Notes: generated by a model from the letters alone, not told the origin. 64,000 nt of DNA from Bacillota bacterium (GCA_023424965.1 JAFADI010000189.1:3219-67218); one strand, 5' to 3'. Numbered from the stretch's first letter, positions 26,112 through 36,872 are shown. Numbers and translations are program-made.

Positions 26112-29100
26112 CTATTCCACGACGGTGCTTATGCTTATATCCTTATACCTGCTCATTCCTGTTCCGGCAGGGATGAGTTTTCCGATAATTACATTTTCCT
26201 TAAGGCCTACCAGCGGGTCAATCTTTCCTTTGATGGCCGCTTCCGTCAGTACCCTTGTGGTTTCCTGGAAGGAAGCAGCGGAGAGGAAGGATTCGGTGGC
26301 CAGTGAAGCCTTGGTTATACCCAGCAGTGTGGATTTACCCGTTGCCGGCTTCAGCCCTTCCGCAGTAACCCTTGCATTCTCTTCCTCGAAGTCCAGGATA
26401 TCCACCAGTCCGCCCGGCAGCATGTTGGTGTCGCCCGAGTCTTCGATCTTCACTTTTCTCATCATTTGCCTTACGATAACTTCAATGTGTTTGTCATTGA
26501 TGTCAACACCCTGAAGCCTGTATACCCTCTGAACTTCCTGGAGAAGGTACCTCTGAACTCCCTTGGCACCCTTGATCTTCAATATGTCATGTGGGTTTAC
26601 GGAACCTTCCGTCAATTCATCACCGGGCTCCACAACCTCGCCTTCCTCAACTTTGAGCCTTGAGCCGTAAGGAATGAGGTAATTTCTGGCATCTCCCTCA
26701 TCGGAAGTGACGATAACCTCCCTCTTCTTCTTGGTCTCACTGATTTTGACGGTACCTCCGATTTCGGAGATAATTGCAAGACCTTTGGGCTTTCTGGCTT
26801 CAAACAATTCCTCGACACGGGGAAGACCCTGTGTGATGTCATCACCGGCAACACCACCGGTGTGGAAGGTTCTCATGGTCAGCTGGGTACCGGGCTCGCC
26901 GATGGACTGGGCCGCGATGATACCGACGGCTTCACCCACGTTGCATTCCAGGCCGGTAGCCAGGTTGGCGCCATAACACTTGGCGCAAACGCCGAACTCG
27001 GAATGGCAGGTAAGCACCGACCGGATTTTTACCTTTTTAATTCCGGCTTTGACAACCCTTTCCGCTTCCTTGTCCTTGATCATCTTATCCGCTTGAATCA
27101 GGATTTCTCCCGTTTCAGGATGGACAATGTCTTCCACGGTGTATCTGCCCACAATTCTTTCTGCAAGGCCTTCGATCACTTCACTGCCGTCTTTTACATC
27201 TCCCACTTCAATGGTTCTCTTGGTACCGCAGTCGATTTCCCTTACGATAACATCCTGGCTTACGTCAACAAGACGGCGGGTAAGGTATCCTGAGTCGGCA
27301 GTTCTGAGCGCCGTATCCGCAAGACCTTTTCTGGCTCCGTGGGTGGAAATGAAGTATTCCAGAACGTTAAGCCCTTCACGGAAGTTGGCCCGGATAGGTA
27401 TTTCGATGGTCTGCCCCTGGGTATCCGCCATAAGGCCTCGCATACCTGCCAGCTGTCGGATCTGGTTTACGTTACCTCTCGCACCGGAGTGAGCCATCAT
27501 GTAAACGGGGTTGAACTTGTCAAGGTTGGCCATAAGAGCGGTGGTAACATTCTCAACGGTCTCCGTCCAGGTGGCCACAACGGCGCTCTTTCTCTCTTCC
27601 TCGGAGATAAGGCCCCTCTTGTACTGCTTGCCTATATTTTCAACTCTTTCGTCTGCTTCCTTCAAATAGCGCTGCTTGATTTCCGGTATGACCATGTCCG
27701 AAACGCTGATGGTGATGGCACCCCTGGTGGAGTACTTGAAACCAAGGGACTTGATCTTATCCAGTATAACCGCGGTTTCGGTAGTGCCGTGGGCTTTGAT
27801 GCACTTATCGATGATTCTTCCCAGGGCTTTTCTGTCCACAAGAAAGGTTACTTCCAGATCAAAAAACTTCTCGGGATCGCTCCGGTCCACAAAACCCATG
27901 TCCTGGGGAATGGCTTCGTTGAAAATCAGCCTTCCGGGAGTGGCGTCGATGATCTTTGTGACCTTCTGTCCGTCGATTTCCTTGCTCACCCTGACCCTGA
28001 CCTTCGCATGCAGTCCTACGCTGCCCGTTTCATAAGCGAGGATGGCTTCCTGGGGATCTGCATAGATATTCCCTTCACCCTTTTCGCCGTCGCGTTCAAT
28101 GGTGAGGTAGTAGCTGCCAAGCACCATGTCCTGGGTCGGAACCGTCACAGGACGTCCGTCCTGGGGCTTCAGCAGGTTGTTTGCCGAAAGCATGAGGAAC
28201 CTGGCCTCTGCCTGCGCCTCTGCCGAAAGAGGTACGTGGACCGCCATCTGGTCTCCGTCAAAGTCCGCATTGTAAGCCGTACATACCAGAGGATGCAATT
28301 TGAGGGCCCTGCCTTCTACGAGGACAGGCTCAAAAGCCTGTATGCCAAGCCTGTGAAGGGTTGGCGCACGGTTGAGCAGCACGGGATGTTCCTTGATAAC
28401 CTCTTCCAGCACGTCCCAAACCTCGGTCTTAACCCTTTCAACCATTCTCTTTGCACTCTTGATGTTGTGCGCAAGCCCGTCGTTGACAAGCTTCTTCATT
28501 ACAAAGGGTTTGAACAGCTCAAGAGCCATTTCCTTCGGGAGACCGCACTGGAATATTTTAAGCTCCGGTCCCACAACGATAACGGAACGTCCGGAATAGT
28601 CAACACGCTTACCCAGAAGGTTCTGGCGGAAACGTCCCTGCTTGCCCTTCAGCATATCCGAAAGGGACTTGAGGGGCCTGTTGCCCGGGCCGGTTACCGG
28701 CCTTCCCCTTCTGCCGTTGTCTATAAGGGCGTCTACTGCTTCCTGCAGCATACGCTTTTCATTTCTCACGATGATATCGGGCGCTCCCAGGTCCAGGAGC
28801 CTCTTTAACCTGTTGTTCCTGTTGATGACCCTTCTGTAAAGGTCATTCAGGTCGGAAGTGGCAAACCTGCCGCCGTCAAGCTGTACCATCGGCCTGAGTT
28901 CGGGAGGGATTACGGGAATGACGTCGAGGATCATCCATTCGGGTCTGTTCCCTGAAAGCCTGAAAGATTCCACGACTTCCAGCCTCTTTATGTTTCGGAT
29001 CCTCTTCTGTCCCGAAGAGTCCTTAAGTTCCGCCCTCAGTTCCCTGGACAGCTTTTCAAGGTCGATTTCCATCAGAAGCTCCTTAATAGCCTCTGCACCC

Positions 29101-29609
29101 ATTCCTGCCTTGAATTTGAAGCCGAACTTCTCAACGCTGTCCCTGTATTCCTTTTCTGAGAGGATCTGCTTCTTTGAAAGTGGGGTCTGACCCGGATCGA
29201 TCACTACATAGGAAGCAAAATACAGTATTTTTTCCAGAGCTCTGGGGGACATATCCAGGATAAGCCCCATACGGCTGGGTATGCCTTTGAAATACCATAT
29301 ATGGGAAACGGGAGCTGCCAGTTCAATATGCCCCATTCTTTCCCTTCTTACCTTGGAACGGGTCACCTCTACGCCGCACCGGTCGCAGACAATTCCCTTA
29401 TACCGGATCCTCTTGTATTTTCCGCAGTGGCATTCCCAGTCTTTCTGCGGTCCGAAGATCCTTTCGCAGAAAAGACCGTCCCTCTCGGGCTTTAAAGTTC
29501 TATAGTTAATGGTTTCCGGCTTTTTTACCTCGCCTTTCGACCATTCTCTGATTTTTTCCGGGGAAGCTAAACCTATCTTAATCGAATCAAAGTTATTCAG
29601 TTCAAACAC
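26112..29609 (-). CDS. rpoC: RNA polymerase beta' subunit
   Basis: A 1165-residue catalytic subunit. The N-terminal zinc site is at about residues 60-78 (CHCG and CDRCG). The active-site motif NADFDGDQM binds the catalytic magnesium near residue 449. The second zinc site (CHSEFGVCAKCYG) lies near residue 870. It has the shorter Gram-positive form without large lineage insertions. It starts 18 bases after rpoB. The end of the gene is followed at once by a strong hairpin. Confidence 0.99.
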   Translation of the reverse strand: MFELNNFDSIKIGLASPEKIREWSKGEVKKPETINYRTLKPERDGLFCERIFGPQKDWECHCGKYKRIRYKGIVCDRCGVEVTRSKVRRERMGHIELAAPVSHIWYFKGIPSRMGLILDMSPRALEKILYFASYVVIDPGQTPLSKKQILSEKEYRDSVEKFGFKFKAGMGAEAIKELLMEIDLEKLSRELRAELKDSSGQKRIRNIKRLEVVESFRLSGNRPEWMILDVIPVIPPELRPMVQLDGGRFATSDLNDLYRRVINRNNRLKRLLDLGAPDIIVRNEKRMLQEAVDALIDNGRRGRPVTGPGNRPLKSLSDMLKGKQGRFRQNLLGKRVDYSGRSVIVVGPELKIFQCGLPKEMALELFKPFVMKKLVNDGLAHNIKSAKRMVERVKTEVWDVLEEVIKEHPVLLNRAPTLHRLGIQAFEPVLVEGRALKLHPLVCTAYNADFDGDQMAVHVPLSAEAQAEARFLMLSANNLLKPQDGRPVTVPTQDMVLGSYYLTIERDGEKGEGNIYADPQEAILAYETGSVGLHAKVRVRVSKEIDGQKVTKIIDATPGRLIFNEAIPQDMGFVDRSDPEKFFDLEVTFLVDRKALGRIIDKCIKAHGTTETAVILDKIKSLGFKYSTRGAITISVSDMVIPEIKQRYLKEADERVENIGKQYKRGLISEEERKSAVVATWTETVENVTTALMANLDKFNPVYMMAHSGARGNVNQIRQLAGMRGLMADTQGQTIEIPIRANFREGLNVLEYFISTHGARKGLADTALRTADSGYLTRRLVDVSQDVIVREIDCGTKRTIEVGDVKDGSEVIEGLAERIVGRYTVEDIVHPETGEILIQADKMIKDKEAERVVKAGIKKVKIRSVLTCHSEFGVCAKCYGANLATGLECNVGEAVGIIAAQSIGEPGTQLTMRTFHTGGVAGDDITQGLPRVEELFEARKPKGLAIISEIGGTVKISETKKKREVIVTSDEGDARNYLIPYGSRLKVEEGEVVEPGDELTEGSVNPHDILKIKGAKGVQRYLLQEVQRVYRLQGVDINDKHIEVIVRQMMRKVKIEDSGDTNMLPGGLVDILDFEEENARVTAEGLKPATGKSTLLGITKASLATESFLSAASFQETTRVLTEAAIKGKIDPLVGLKENVIIGKLIPAGTGMSRYKDISISTVVE

Positions 29610-29627
29610 GCGCTTCTCTCCCTTCCA

Positions 29628-32600
29628 TTAGAATTCTTCGTCTTCAAAATTTTCTTCCAGCTCTTCTTCATCTGCAAAGAGATCATCCACCAGACCTTCG
29701 TCCAGATTGTCTGCAGTGCTTAAATCCGTGAGATCAAAGTCTTCAATATCGATTTCATCCTCCAGGATATCATCGCCGATTTCGTCATAGTCGCTCAGGG
29801 GCGCTTCGTCCTCCCGGCCTTCGATGTTGACGTTGAGTTCTTCCAATTCATCCTCTACGGATTCCTTGATGGCGATCTCTTCCTTCTCTTCCGAGTATAC
29901 CTTTACATCCAGGCAAAGGCTCTGGAGTTCCTTTATCAAAACCTTAAAGGATTCGGGAATTCCCGGTTCAGGAACATTTTCACCCTTGACGATGGCTTCG
30001 TAGGTCTTGACCCTTCCCACCACGTCATCGGATTTGACCGTCAGGATTTCCTGCAGGGTATAAGCCGCTCCATAAGCTTCCAGGGCCCAAACCTCCATCT
30101 CTCCGAAACGCTGTCCGCCGAACTGCGCCTTACCGCCCAGAGGCTGCTGGGTAACCAGCGAGTAGGGACCTGTTGAACGGGCATGGATCTTGTCGTCAAC
30201 AAGGTGAGCCAGCTTAAGGATGTACATGTAGCCTACGGTAACCCTGTTGTCGAAGGGGTCTCCTGTCCTTCCGTCGTACAGCACCGTCTTGCCGTCCGGT
30301 GAAAGGCCGGCCTTCTGGAGGGTTTCAACGATATCTTCTTCTGTGGCTCCGTCAAATACAGGCGTGGCAATTTCCCAGCCCAATGCCCTTGCAGCGTAGC
30401 CAAGGTGTACTTCCAGCACCTGGCCGATATTCATACGTGAAGGAACGCCCAGAGGATTCAAAACGATTTCCAGGGGAGTTCCGTCCGGAAGGAAGGGCAT
30501 ATCCTCTTCGGGCATGATTCTTGAAATAACACCCTTGTTGCCGTGTCTTCCCGCCATCTTATCGCCCACGGATATTTTTCTCTTCTGCGCAATATATACT
30601 CTTACAAGCTGATTTACTCCCGGAGGCAGCTCATCGCCATTCTCTCTTGTAAATACCTTGACATCTACAATAATACCGGCTTCTCCATGAGGAACGCGAA
30701 GGGAGGTATCCCTCACTTCTCTCGCCTTTTCTCCGAAGATGGCCCTTAAGAGCCTTTCTTCCGCCGTAAGCTCCGTTTCACCCTTCGGTGTGACCTTTCC
30801 TACGAGAATATCGCCGGACCTGACTTCAGCGCCGATTCTGATGATTCCCCTGTCGTCCAGGTCTTTTAAAGAATCCTCGCTTACATTGGGAATGTCCCTG
30901 GTTATTTCTTCAGGACCGAGCTTTGTATCCCTTGCTTCGGCCTCATATTCTTCTATATGGATGGATGTAAATACATCCTCTTTTACAAGCTTTTCACTGA
31001 TCAGGATGGCATCCTCGTAATTATAGCCTTCCCAGGTCATAAAACCGATGAGGATATTCCTTCCGAGGGCGATTTCACCGTTATCGGTGGAAGGGCCGTC
31101 CGCAATCACGTCTCCCTTGTCTACAACCTCTCCCTTTCTTACGATGGGCCTCTGGTTGATACAGGTTCCCTGGTTGGACCTCAGATATTTAAGGAGCTTG
31201 TAGACATCCTTCTTGCCTTCTTTGGTCTTTATAACCACTTCACTGGCAGACACCTTATCGATAACACCCGGATTTTTCGCCAATACCACAACACCGGAAT
31301 CCCTGGCGGCTTTGTATTCTATTCCCGTACCTACCACCGGAGCCTCCGTCCTTACGAGGGGAACGGCCTGACGCTGCATGTTCGAACCCATGAGCGCACG
31401 GTTGGCGTCGTCGTTTTCAAGGAAGGGAATCATGGCGGTAGCAACGGAAACCAGCTGCTTGGGTGAAACGTCCATGTAGTCTATCCTGCTGTACTCCAGC
31501 TCCAGTATTTCTTCCTTGTAACGGCAGGCGATCTTCTTGTCAACAAATTTGCCGCTCTCATCGAGAGGCTCATTTGCCTGTGCTACGAAGAACTGGTCTT
31601 CTTCATCCGCCGTCAGGTAAACAATTTCCTCGGTAACAAGTCCCTTTTCCTTGTCAACCTTCCGATAGGGCGCTTCAATAAACCCGTACTCATTAATCCT
31701 GGCGTAGGTGCTCAAAGAACCGATAAGACCAATGTTAGGACCTTCAGGTGTCTCTATAGGGCACATACGGCCATAATGGGAGTGGTGAACGTCACGGACT
31801 TCGAAGCCCGCTCTTTCACGGCTCAAACCACCGGGTCCCAGGGCGCTCAGCCTTCTCTTGTGGGTCAGCTCTGCCAGAGGGTTGGTCTGATCCATGAACT
31901 GTGAAAGCTGGCTGCTTCCGAAAAATTCCTTGATGGCGGCCGCCACCGGTCTGATATTGATAAGCGCCTGAGGCGTCACAATGTCAATATCCTGGATGGT
32001 CATTCTCTCCCTTACAACTCTCTCCATCCTGGCAAGACCGATACGGAACTGGTTCTGCAGCAATTCGCCCACCGAACGCAGTCTTCTGTTGCCCAGATGG
32101 TCGATATCGTCAATGGTGCCGATCCCGTAGTTGAGGTTTATGATGTAATTAATGGAGGCAATGATATCTTCAACGGTGATATTCTTTGGAATCAATTCGT
32201 CAAGGTTCTCTTTCAGGGCCTTTTTGATCTGCTCCTGGCCTTGATTTTCGTTTAAAATGTTTGTCAGGACGTCAAATCTGACCTTCTCGGTGATCCCTAT
32301 GTCTGTAACGTCAAAATCCACATGGGCACGGATATCAACGGTATTGTTGCCCATTACCTTGACTTTTTTGTCTTCTACATATATGTATGCCACATTCACG
32401 CCCAGGTTCTGGATGTACCAGGCTTTCTCCCTGTCGATCCTGTCGTTTTCGGCTACCACAATCTCACCGGTGCCGGGATCCACGATATCTTCAGCCGCCC
32501 TGTAGCCATTTATCCTGGAGGCGATGGAAAGCTTTTTATTGAACTTGAATCTTCCCACCTTCGCCAGGTCATATCTCTTGGGGTCGAAGAAAAGACCGTT

Positions 32601-33362
32601 CAAGAGGGAACGGGCGCTGTCCACCGTCGGAGGTTCGCCGGGTCTCAGTCTCTTATATACTTCAAGCAGACCCTCGTCCGCCGTTTTTGCATTGTCCTTT
32701 TGAATGGTAGCAACGATCCTCTCGTCTTCGCCGAGGAGCTGCATGATTTCAAAATCCGTGCCATAGCCCAGGGCACGTATGAGAACGGTGATGGGAAGCT
32801 TTCTTGTTCTATCTATTCTCACCGACAAAATATCGTTGGAATCGGTCTCATATTCCAGCCAGGCACCCCTGTTGGGAATGACGGTATTGGAAAAGAGTTT
32901 TTTCCCTGTGCGGTCAAACTTCATGGAATAGTAAATACCGGGGGATCTGACCAACTGGCTTACAATAACCCTTTCGGCGCCATTGATGATAAATGTGCCG
33001 TTATCCGTCATGAGAGGGAAATCGCCCATGAAGATTTCCTGCTCCTTCACCTCGCCGGTTTCCTTGTTAATCAGGCGCACCTTGACTTTAAGAGGGGCAG
33101 AATAGGTCGTGTCCCTTTCCTTACATTCTTCTACACTGTATTTGGGAGACTCATCGAGGGAATAGTCGGGAAATTCCAGAAGTAAATTACCTGTATAATC
33201 GGTAATAGGAGATATGTCCCTGAATACTTCTCTTAAACCTTCTTCCAAAAACCATTTATAAGAATTTTTTTGAACCTCGATCAGGTTCGGCATGTCTAGA
33301 ACTTCGTCGATTTTGGAGTAGCTCATCCGAATATTTTTACCCATTTGTACTGGATGTACCAT
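29628..33362 (-). CDS. rpoB: RNA polymerase beta subunit
   Basis: A 1244-residue subunit. The rifampicin region reads FFGSSQLSQFMDQTNPLAELTHKRRLSALGPGGL in family form with the sensitive-type residues (Asp, His, Ser present). The C-terminal segment contains GGKAQFGGQRFGEMEVWALEAYGA, and the protein ends in a long acidic tail (about 50 residues rich in Asp and Glu). GAGGTGAT precedes the ATG. Unlike the usual rplL-rpoB order, a 2.6-kb magnesium-ATPase gene with a terminator lies upstream, so expression depends on the promoter at 33864-33892. Confidence 0.99.
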   Translation of the reverse strand: MVHPVQMGKNIRMSYSKIDEVLDMPNLIEVQKNSYKWFLEEGLREVFRDISPITDYTGNLLLEFPDYSLDESPKYSVEECKERDTTYSAPLKVKVRLINKETGEVKEQEIFMGDFPLMTDNGTFIINGAERVIVSQLVRSPGIYYSMKFDRTGKKLFSNTVIPNRGAWLEYETDSNDILSVRIDRTRKLPITVLIRALGYGTDFEIMQLLGEDERIVATIQKDNAKTADEGLLEVYKRLRPGEPPTVDSARSLLNGLFFDPKRYDLAKVGRFKFNKKLSIASRINGYRAAEDIVDPGTGEIVVAENDRIDREKAWYIQNLGVNVAYIYVEDKKVKVMGNNTVDIRAHVDFDVTDIGITEKVRFDVLTNILNENQGQEQIKKALKENLDELIPKNITVEDIIASINYIINLNYGIGTIDDIDHLGNRRLRSVGELLQNQFRIGLARMERVVRERMTIQDIDIVTPQALINIRPVAAAIKEFFGSSQLSQFMDQTNPLAELTHKRRLSALGPGGLSRERAGFEVRDVHHSHYGRMCPIETPEGPNIGLIGSLSTYARINEYGFIEAPYRKVDKEKGLVTEEIVYLTADEEDQFFVAQANEPLDESGKFVDKKIACRYKEEILELEYSRIDYMDVSPKQLVSVATAMIPFLENDDANRALMGSNMQRQAVPLVRTEAPVVGTGIEYKAARDSGVVVLAKNPGVIDKVSASEVVIKTKEGKKDVYKLLKYLRSNQGTCINQRPIVRKGEVVDKGDVIADGPSTDNGEIALGRNILIGFMTWEGYNYEDAILISEKLVKEDVFTSIHIEEYEAEARDTKLGPEEITRDIPNVSEDSLKDLDDRGIIRIGAEVRSGDILVGKVTPKGETELTAEERLLRAIFGEKAREVRDTSLRVPHGEAGIIVDVKVFTRENGDELPPGVNQLVRVYIAQKRKISVGDKMAGRHGNKGVISRIMPEEDMPFLPDGTPLEIVLNPLGVPSRMNIGQVLEVHLGYAARALGWEIATPVFDGATEEDIVETLQKAGLSPDGKTVLYDGRTGDPFDNRVTVGYMYILKLAHLVDDKIHARSTGPYSLVTQQPLGGKAQFGGQRFGEMEVWALEAYGAAYTLQEILTVKSDDVVGRVKTYEAIVKGENVPEPGIPESFKVLIKELQSLCLDVKVYSEEKEEIAIKESVEDELEELNVNIEGREDEAPLSDYDEIGDDILEDEIDIEDFDLTDLSTADNLDEGLVDDLFADEEELEENFEDEEF

Positions 33363-33857
33363 TAAATATCACCTCATAAGTTTTGACTTTTTTCAAAAAC
33401 ACTGCAATCTAAAATCGACCGGAATGAAAAACTTCAAGCATTTAAAAACTATCTCACGTAGGGGCTGCTCTCGGGAAAAATACACAACATAATTCAGAAA
33501 TGCAACAACACAATACATATAACAGCTTGTATAAAACTGCCAAACATATTGTCTTGTTCGAATCCGGCTTACACGTATGTAATTTTCAAAAGATGCCAAA
33601 TGCTTTAGCCTTTAATGTATCTGAGTGTATGTTAACGATGCTTTTAGTAGTATTATTAAAAACACCGCAGGAGTCTTATGTAAGTTTCAAAGTATATTTT
33701 CCGTTAAAGTACATATACTATAAGTGGCCTATTTTTCGCAACCACAAAATATTATTAACACTTATTGTCTTATTTATTCCCCTATGATATAATCAATTTA
33801 ACAAATCTTAAACCAATTAATCAAATATAGTCATAGTGGTATGAATTTACAACGCAG
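33363..33857 (-). other. Long untranslated leader of rpoBC
   Basis: About 495 A/T-rich bases lie between the predicted start of transcription and rpoB. No convincing gene was seen; a 68-codon TTG-start frame (33393-33599) has no good binding site. The remaining bases up to the mgtA terminator (33893-34065) hold nothing else I recognise. Confidence 0.5.
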
Positions 33858-33863
33858 TTTATA

Positions 33864-33892
33864 ATTTTAACATAGGATATGGTACTTGTCAA
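33864..33892 (-). promoter_or_regulatory. Consensus sigma-A promoter of rpoBC
   Basis: TTGACA, 17 bases, TAAAAT on the minus strand: a perfect -35, ideal spacing and five of six in the -10. It lies between the magnesium-ATPase terminator and rpoB. Confidence 0.75.
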
Positions 33893-34065
33893 TATTTCTT
33901 CGGTACATTATTACAGTAAATTTACAAAAATTCAAAAGTTTGCTTTTCCCGGAATCCTTGCAAAAGGATTTTTTTAATGCCGTTTCAACAACCTTCTTAG
34001 ACAAATACTTTGCCCTCTCTGAGTACTTAACACATCATCGCGATGGCTAATACGGCAGAAAGCGG

Positions 34066-34102
34066 AAAAAGCGCCTGCCGGGAAATACCGATAAGCGCTT
34101 TT
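34066..34102 (-). terminator. Intrinsic terminator after the magnesium-ATPase gene
   Basis: AAAAGCGC and GCGCTTTTT pair around a region that can also form an inner CGG/CCG stem; a T run follows on the minus strand. It starts 19 bases after the stop codon. Confidence 0.75.
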
Positions 34103-34120
34103 CATTTCATGTGTTCTGCA

Positions 34121-36766
34121 TCACATCCACTCTCCATAACGATGCATATATACCTTCTTGACAAGCTGTACACACAGGAGATACCCTGCCAGAATGACAA
34201 CCAACCATGGAACAAACAGCGCTGGCAGACGCAGCATGTCAAGGCCGATTGCAAAGTCCGTAAAACCGGTTGCAAGTGCGACCACCGCGACGATAAACGT
34301 GGACAGGAACAGCGGCATGGACGGGTTACTTTGCAGGAACGGCAATTTAGCCGTACGAATCATGTGGATGACCAGCACCTGAGATACCGTCCCGAACACA
34401 AACCATCCGCATTGGAACAGCGGCGACAGCTCCACCGTATTCGCACCGATGGCCCGCCACATGACAGCGAAGCACAAAATATCAAACACGGAACTCAGCG
34501 GCCCCAAAAATGCCATAAAGGACTTGATGGACCGAGTTTCCCACTTGCGCGGCTTTTTAATGTACTCCTTATCCACGCTGTCAAAGGGTATGCCCATTTG
34601 AGAGAAATCGCACAGCAGATTTTGCGTCAATATCTGCACCGGCAGCATCGGTAAAAACGGCAGGAAGATGCTGGCGACAATGACCGAGATCATATTGCCG
34701 AAATTGCCGCTTGCCGCCATTTTGATATATTTGATGATGTTCCCGAAAGTGCGGCGGCCCTCGATGACCCCCTCTTCAAGCACCATCAAATCCTTTTTCA
34801 GCAGGATGATGTCGGCGGTCTCTTTGGCAATGTCCACGGCGCTGTCCACCGAAATGCCCACATCCGCCTGGCGTAGCGGAGGCGCATCATTGATGCCGTC
34901 GCCCATATATCCGACTGTATGCCCCGCAATCTGGAAAGCTTTCACTACCCTCTCCTTTTGGGATGGGGACAATTTTGCAAACAAGTCGCAGGTGCCTACC
35001 TCATCCAGCAATGCCGCGTCGTCCATCCGTTCGATGTCGCGGCCCGTCAACAGCCGGGAGGTATTCACGCCCACCTTGCCGCAAACCTTCACCGCCACAC
35101 CTTCACTGTCTCCGGTTAGTACGACCGTTCTCACACCGTGTTCACGTAGTGCTGCAATCGCTGCCCCGGCACTCTCTTTGGGCGGGTCAAGAAAGCCCAC
35201 AAAACCAATTAAAACCATATCCCGTTCATCGGCTACGCTGAAGGTACCACTGTCGGGAACCTCATTTTTCTGCGCCACGGCAATCATCCGAAGGCCATCG
35301 GCATTGTACTTTTCATAGGTTGCCAATGCCATACGCCTGCTTTTTTCATCCATTGGCAAAACTCGCCCGCTTATCTCTACAAAGGAGGAGATGGCGATAA
35401 TCTCCTCCACCGCACCCTTGGTAATAAGCTGCCGTTTCCCACTTCTGTCCGTTAAAACCACGCTCATCCTGCGGCGTGAAAAATCAAAGGGGATTTCATC
35501 CACCAGGTTATAAGCGTCCAGCATACTTTGCAGCCCGTTCTGCACAGCCCGATTGATGATGGCAAGATCAATCAGATTTTTGAGGCCCGTCTGAAAATAG
35601 CTGTTGAGGTAAGCGTGGCGTAGAATGCGGGCGTCATCCTCGCCGTGCAGATTCATGTACTTTTCCAGCACGATTTTATCCTCGGTCAACGTCCCGGTTT
35701 TGTCAGTGCAAAGTACATCCATCTCCCCAAAGGTCTGTATCGCCCCGAGGGTACGGACGATAACCTTGTGCCTGGACATGGAAACTGCACCTTTTGCCAG
35801 TGTTGAGGTCATAATGACAGGCAGCATTTCCGGCGTAAGCCCCACCGCAATGCTGATGGCAAAAAGCAGTGCACCCGCCCAATCTCTTTTAGCCAATCCG
35901 TTAATTAGAAATACGATGGGAACCATGACCAGCATCATCCGGACCAGGAGGCCGCTGACTGAGTCCACACCGCGCTCAAAACTGGTTTTCGCCCTGTCAC
36001 CGGACAGGGATTTTGCCATCGACCCGAAATAAGTGCTGTTACCGGTGGCCAGCACTACGGCCATGGCACTGCCGCTCACAATGTTGGATCCCATGAAACC
36101 GATATTTTGCAAATCCGTCAGCCCGTCATCCTTCTCGTCTCGCATGTCGCTGAATTTCTCCACAGGGTTGGATTCGCCGGTCAAAGCCGCCTGTGCGACA
36201 AAGGTGTCCTTCGTCGTCAAAAATCGCACATCCGCCGGCAGCATATCCCCTGCCGAAAGGCGGACAATATCCCCGGGAACCACCTCGTCCATAGGGATTT
36301 CAGCCAGCTTTCCATCCCGCCAGACATCCGCTTTGTTGGAAATCATTTTTGACAGTTTTTCGGCAGCCTCATTGGAGCGTTGGCTCTGCACGAAGGCAAC
36401 CAGGCTGGAGAGAAGGACCAGTGATAAAATGATAATAACGGTGAGATAATCGGGTCTTGATGACGCCACAACGTCCGTAAAATAGGTGATAGCGGCGATG
36501 AGAAGCAAGATGACGTTGAAAGGATTGACAACTGCTTCCCTCAACCTATGCAGCACCGTATTTTTATTTCCTACGGTAATCACGTTTTTTCCAAATTCAT
36601 CCTGCCTGTTTTCTACTTCTTCGCTTGAGAGGCCTGCCTGTGTAGTAGACAGACGCGTCAAAAGTTCCTCTCCCGTCAGGAAAGCATAGGAGCGGAGCTT
36701 TATTTCGGTATCCTGCTTGTTTTTCTGAATCTGCCTGCCAAGAGTTTTTCTTCTCATGAAATTCAC
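34121..36766 (-). CDS. mgtA: Magnesium-translocating P-type ATPase (MgtA/MgtB type)
   Basis: About 881 residues; a P3B-type ATPase that imports magnesium. Visible motifs are TGES (actuator loop), the phosphorylation site CTDKTGTLTED, the hinge MGDGINDAP, and the family-specific membrane stretch NLLCDFSQMGIPFDSVD, close to E. coli MgtA. About ten membrane helices are expected. The GTG at 36766 lies 9 bases after AAAGGA; the ATG at 36775 directly abuts that site. The gene sits between rplL and rpoB, has its own promoter, leader and terminator, and looks richer in G+C than its neighbours, which suggests later insertion into the ribosomal block. Confidence 0.95.
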   Translation of the reverse strand: MNFMRRKTLGRQIQKNKQDTEIKLRSYAFLTGEELLTRLSTTQAGLSSEEVENRQDEFGKNVITVGNKNTVLHRLREAVVNPFNVILLLIAAITYFTDVVASSRPDYLTVIIILSLVLLSSLVAFVQSQRSNEAAEKLSKMISNKADVWRDGKLAEIPMDEVVPGDIVRLSAGDMLPADVRFLTTKDTFVAQAALTGESNPVEKFSDMRDEKDDGLTDLQNIGFMGSNIVSGSAMAVVLATGNSTYFGSMAKSLSGDRAKTSFERGVDSVSGLLVRMMLVMVPIVFLINGLAKRDWAGALLFAISIAVGLTPEMLPVIMTSTLAKGAVSMSRHKVIVRTLGAIQTFGEMDVLCTDKTGTLTEDKIVLEKYMNLHGEDDARILRHAYLNSYFQTGLKNLIDLAIINRAVQNGLQSMLDAYNLVDEIPFDFSRRRMSVVLTDRSGKRQLITKGAVEEIIAISSFVEISGRVLPMDEKSRRMALATYEKYNADGLRMIAVAQKNEVPDSGTFSVADERDMVLIGFVGFLDPPKESAGAAIAALREHGVRTVVLTGDSEGVAVKVCGKVGVNTSRLLTGRDIERMDDAALLDEVGTCDLFAKLSPSQKERVVKAFQIAGHTVGYMGDGINDAPPLRQADVGISVDSAVDIAKETADIILLKKDLMVLEEGVIEGRRTFGNIIKYIKMAASGNFGNMISVIVASIFLPFLPMLPVQILTQNLLCDFSQMGIPFDSVDKEYIKKPRKWETRSIKSFMAFLGPLSSVFDILCFAVMWRAIGANTVELSPLFQCGWFVFGTVSQVLVIHMIRTAKLPFLQSNPSMPLFLSTFIVAVVALATGFTDFAIGLDMLRLPALFVPWLVVILAGYLLCVQLVKKVYMHRYGEWM

Positions 36767-36821
36767 TGGAATCATTCCTTTCTTTGTTTAGGATTCCCCA
36801 GCGAAAACATAATAAAGAAAC

Positions 36822-36846
36822 AAAAAAAGCCGTCCCAATAGACGGC
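36822..36846 (-). terminator. Intrinsic terminator (attenuator) in the mgtA leader
   Basis: GCCGTC, loop TATTGG, GACGGC, then T7 on the minus strand. It lies about 50 bases before the mgtA start and after the promoter, so it must be bypassed for mgtA expression. Its 5' arm with the next three bases (36838-36846) is complementary over 9 bases (one G-U) to the start codon and codons 2-3 of the leader frame (36975-36983). Confidence 0.8.
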
Positions 36847-36872
36847 GGTATATGCGCAGACAGATCAATCCA

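Noticed and set aside
27339..28808. A 489-codon open frame on the plus strand opposite rpoC
   Set aside because: It mirrors the codon pattern of rpoC and has no recognisable domain.
33393..33599. A 68-codon TTG-start frame in the rpoB leader
   Set aside because: It has a poor binding site and no family resemblance, and A/T-rich leaders often contain such frames by chance.
34043..34654. A 203-codon open frame opposite the end of mgtA
   Set aside because: It is antisense to mgtA and runs through its terminator, with no domain recognised.
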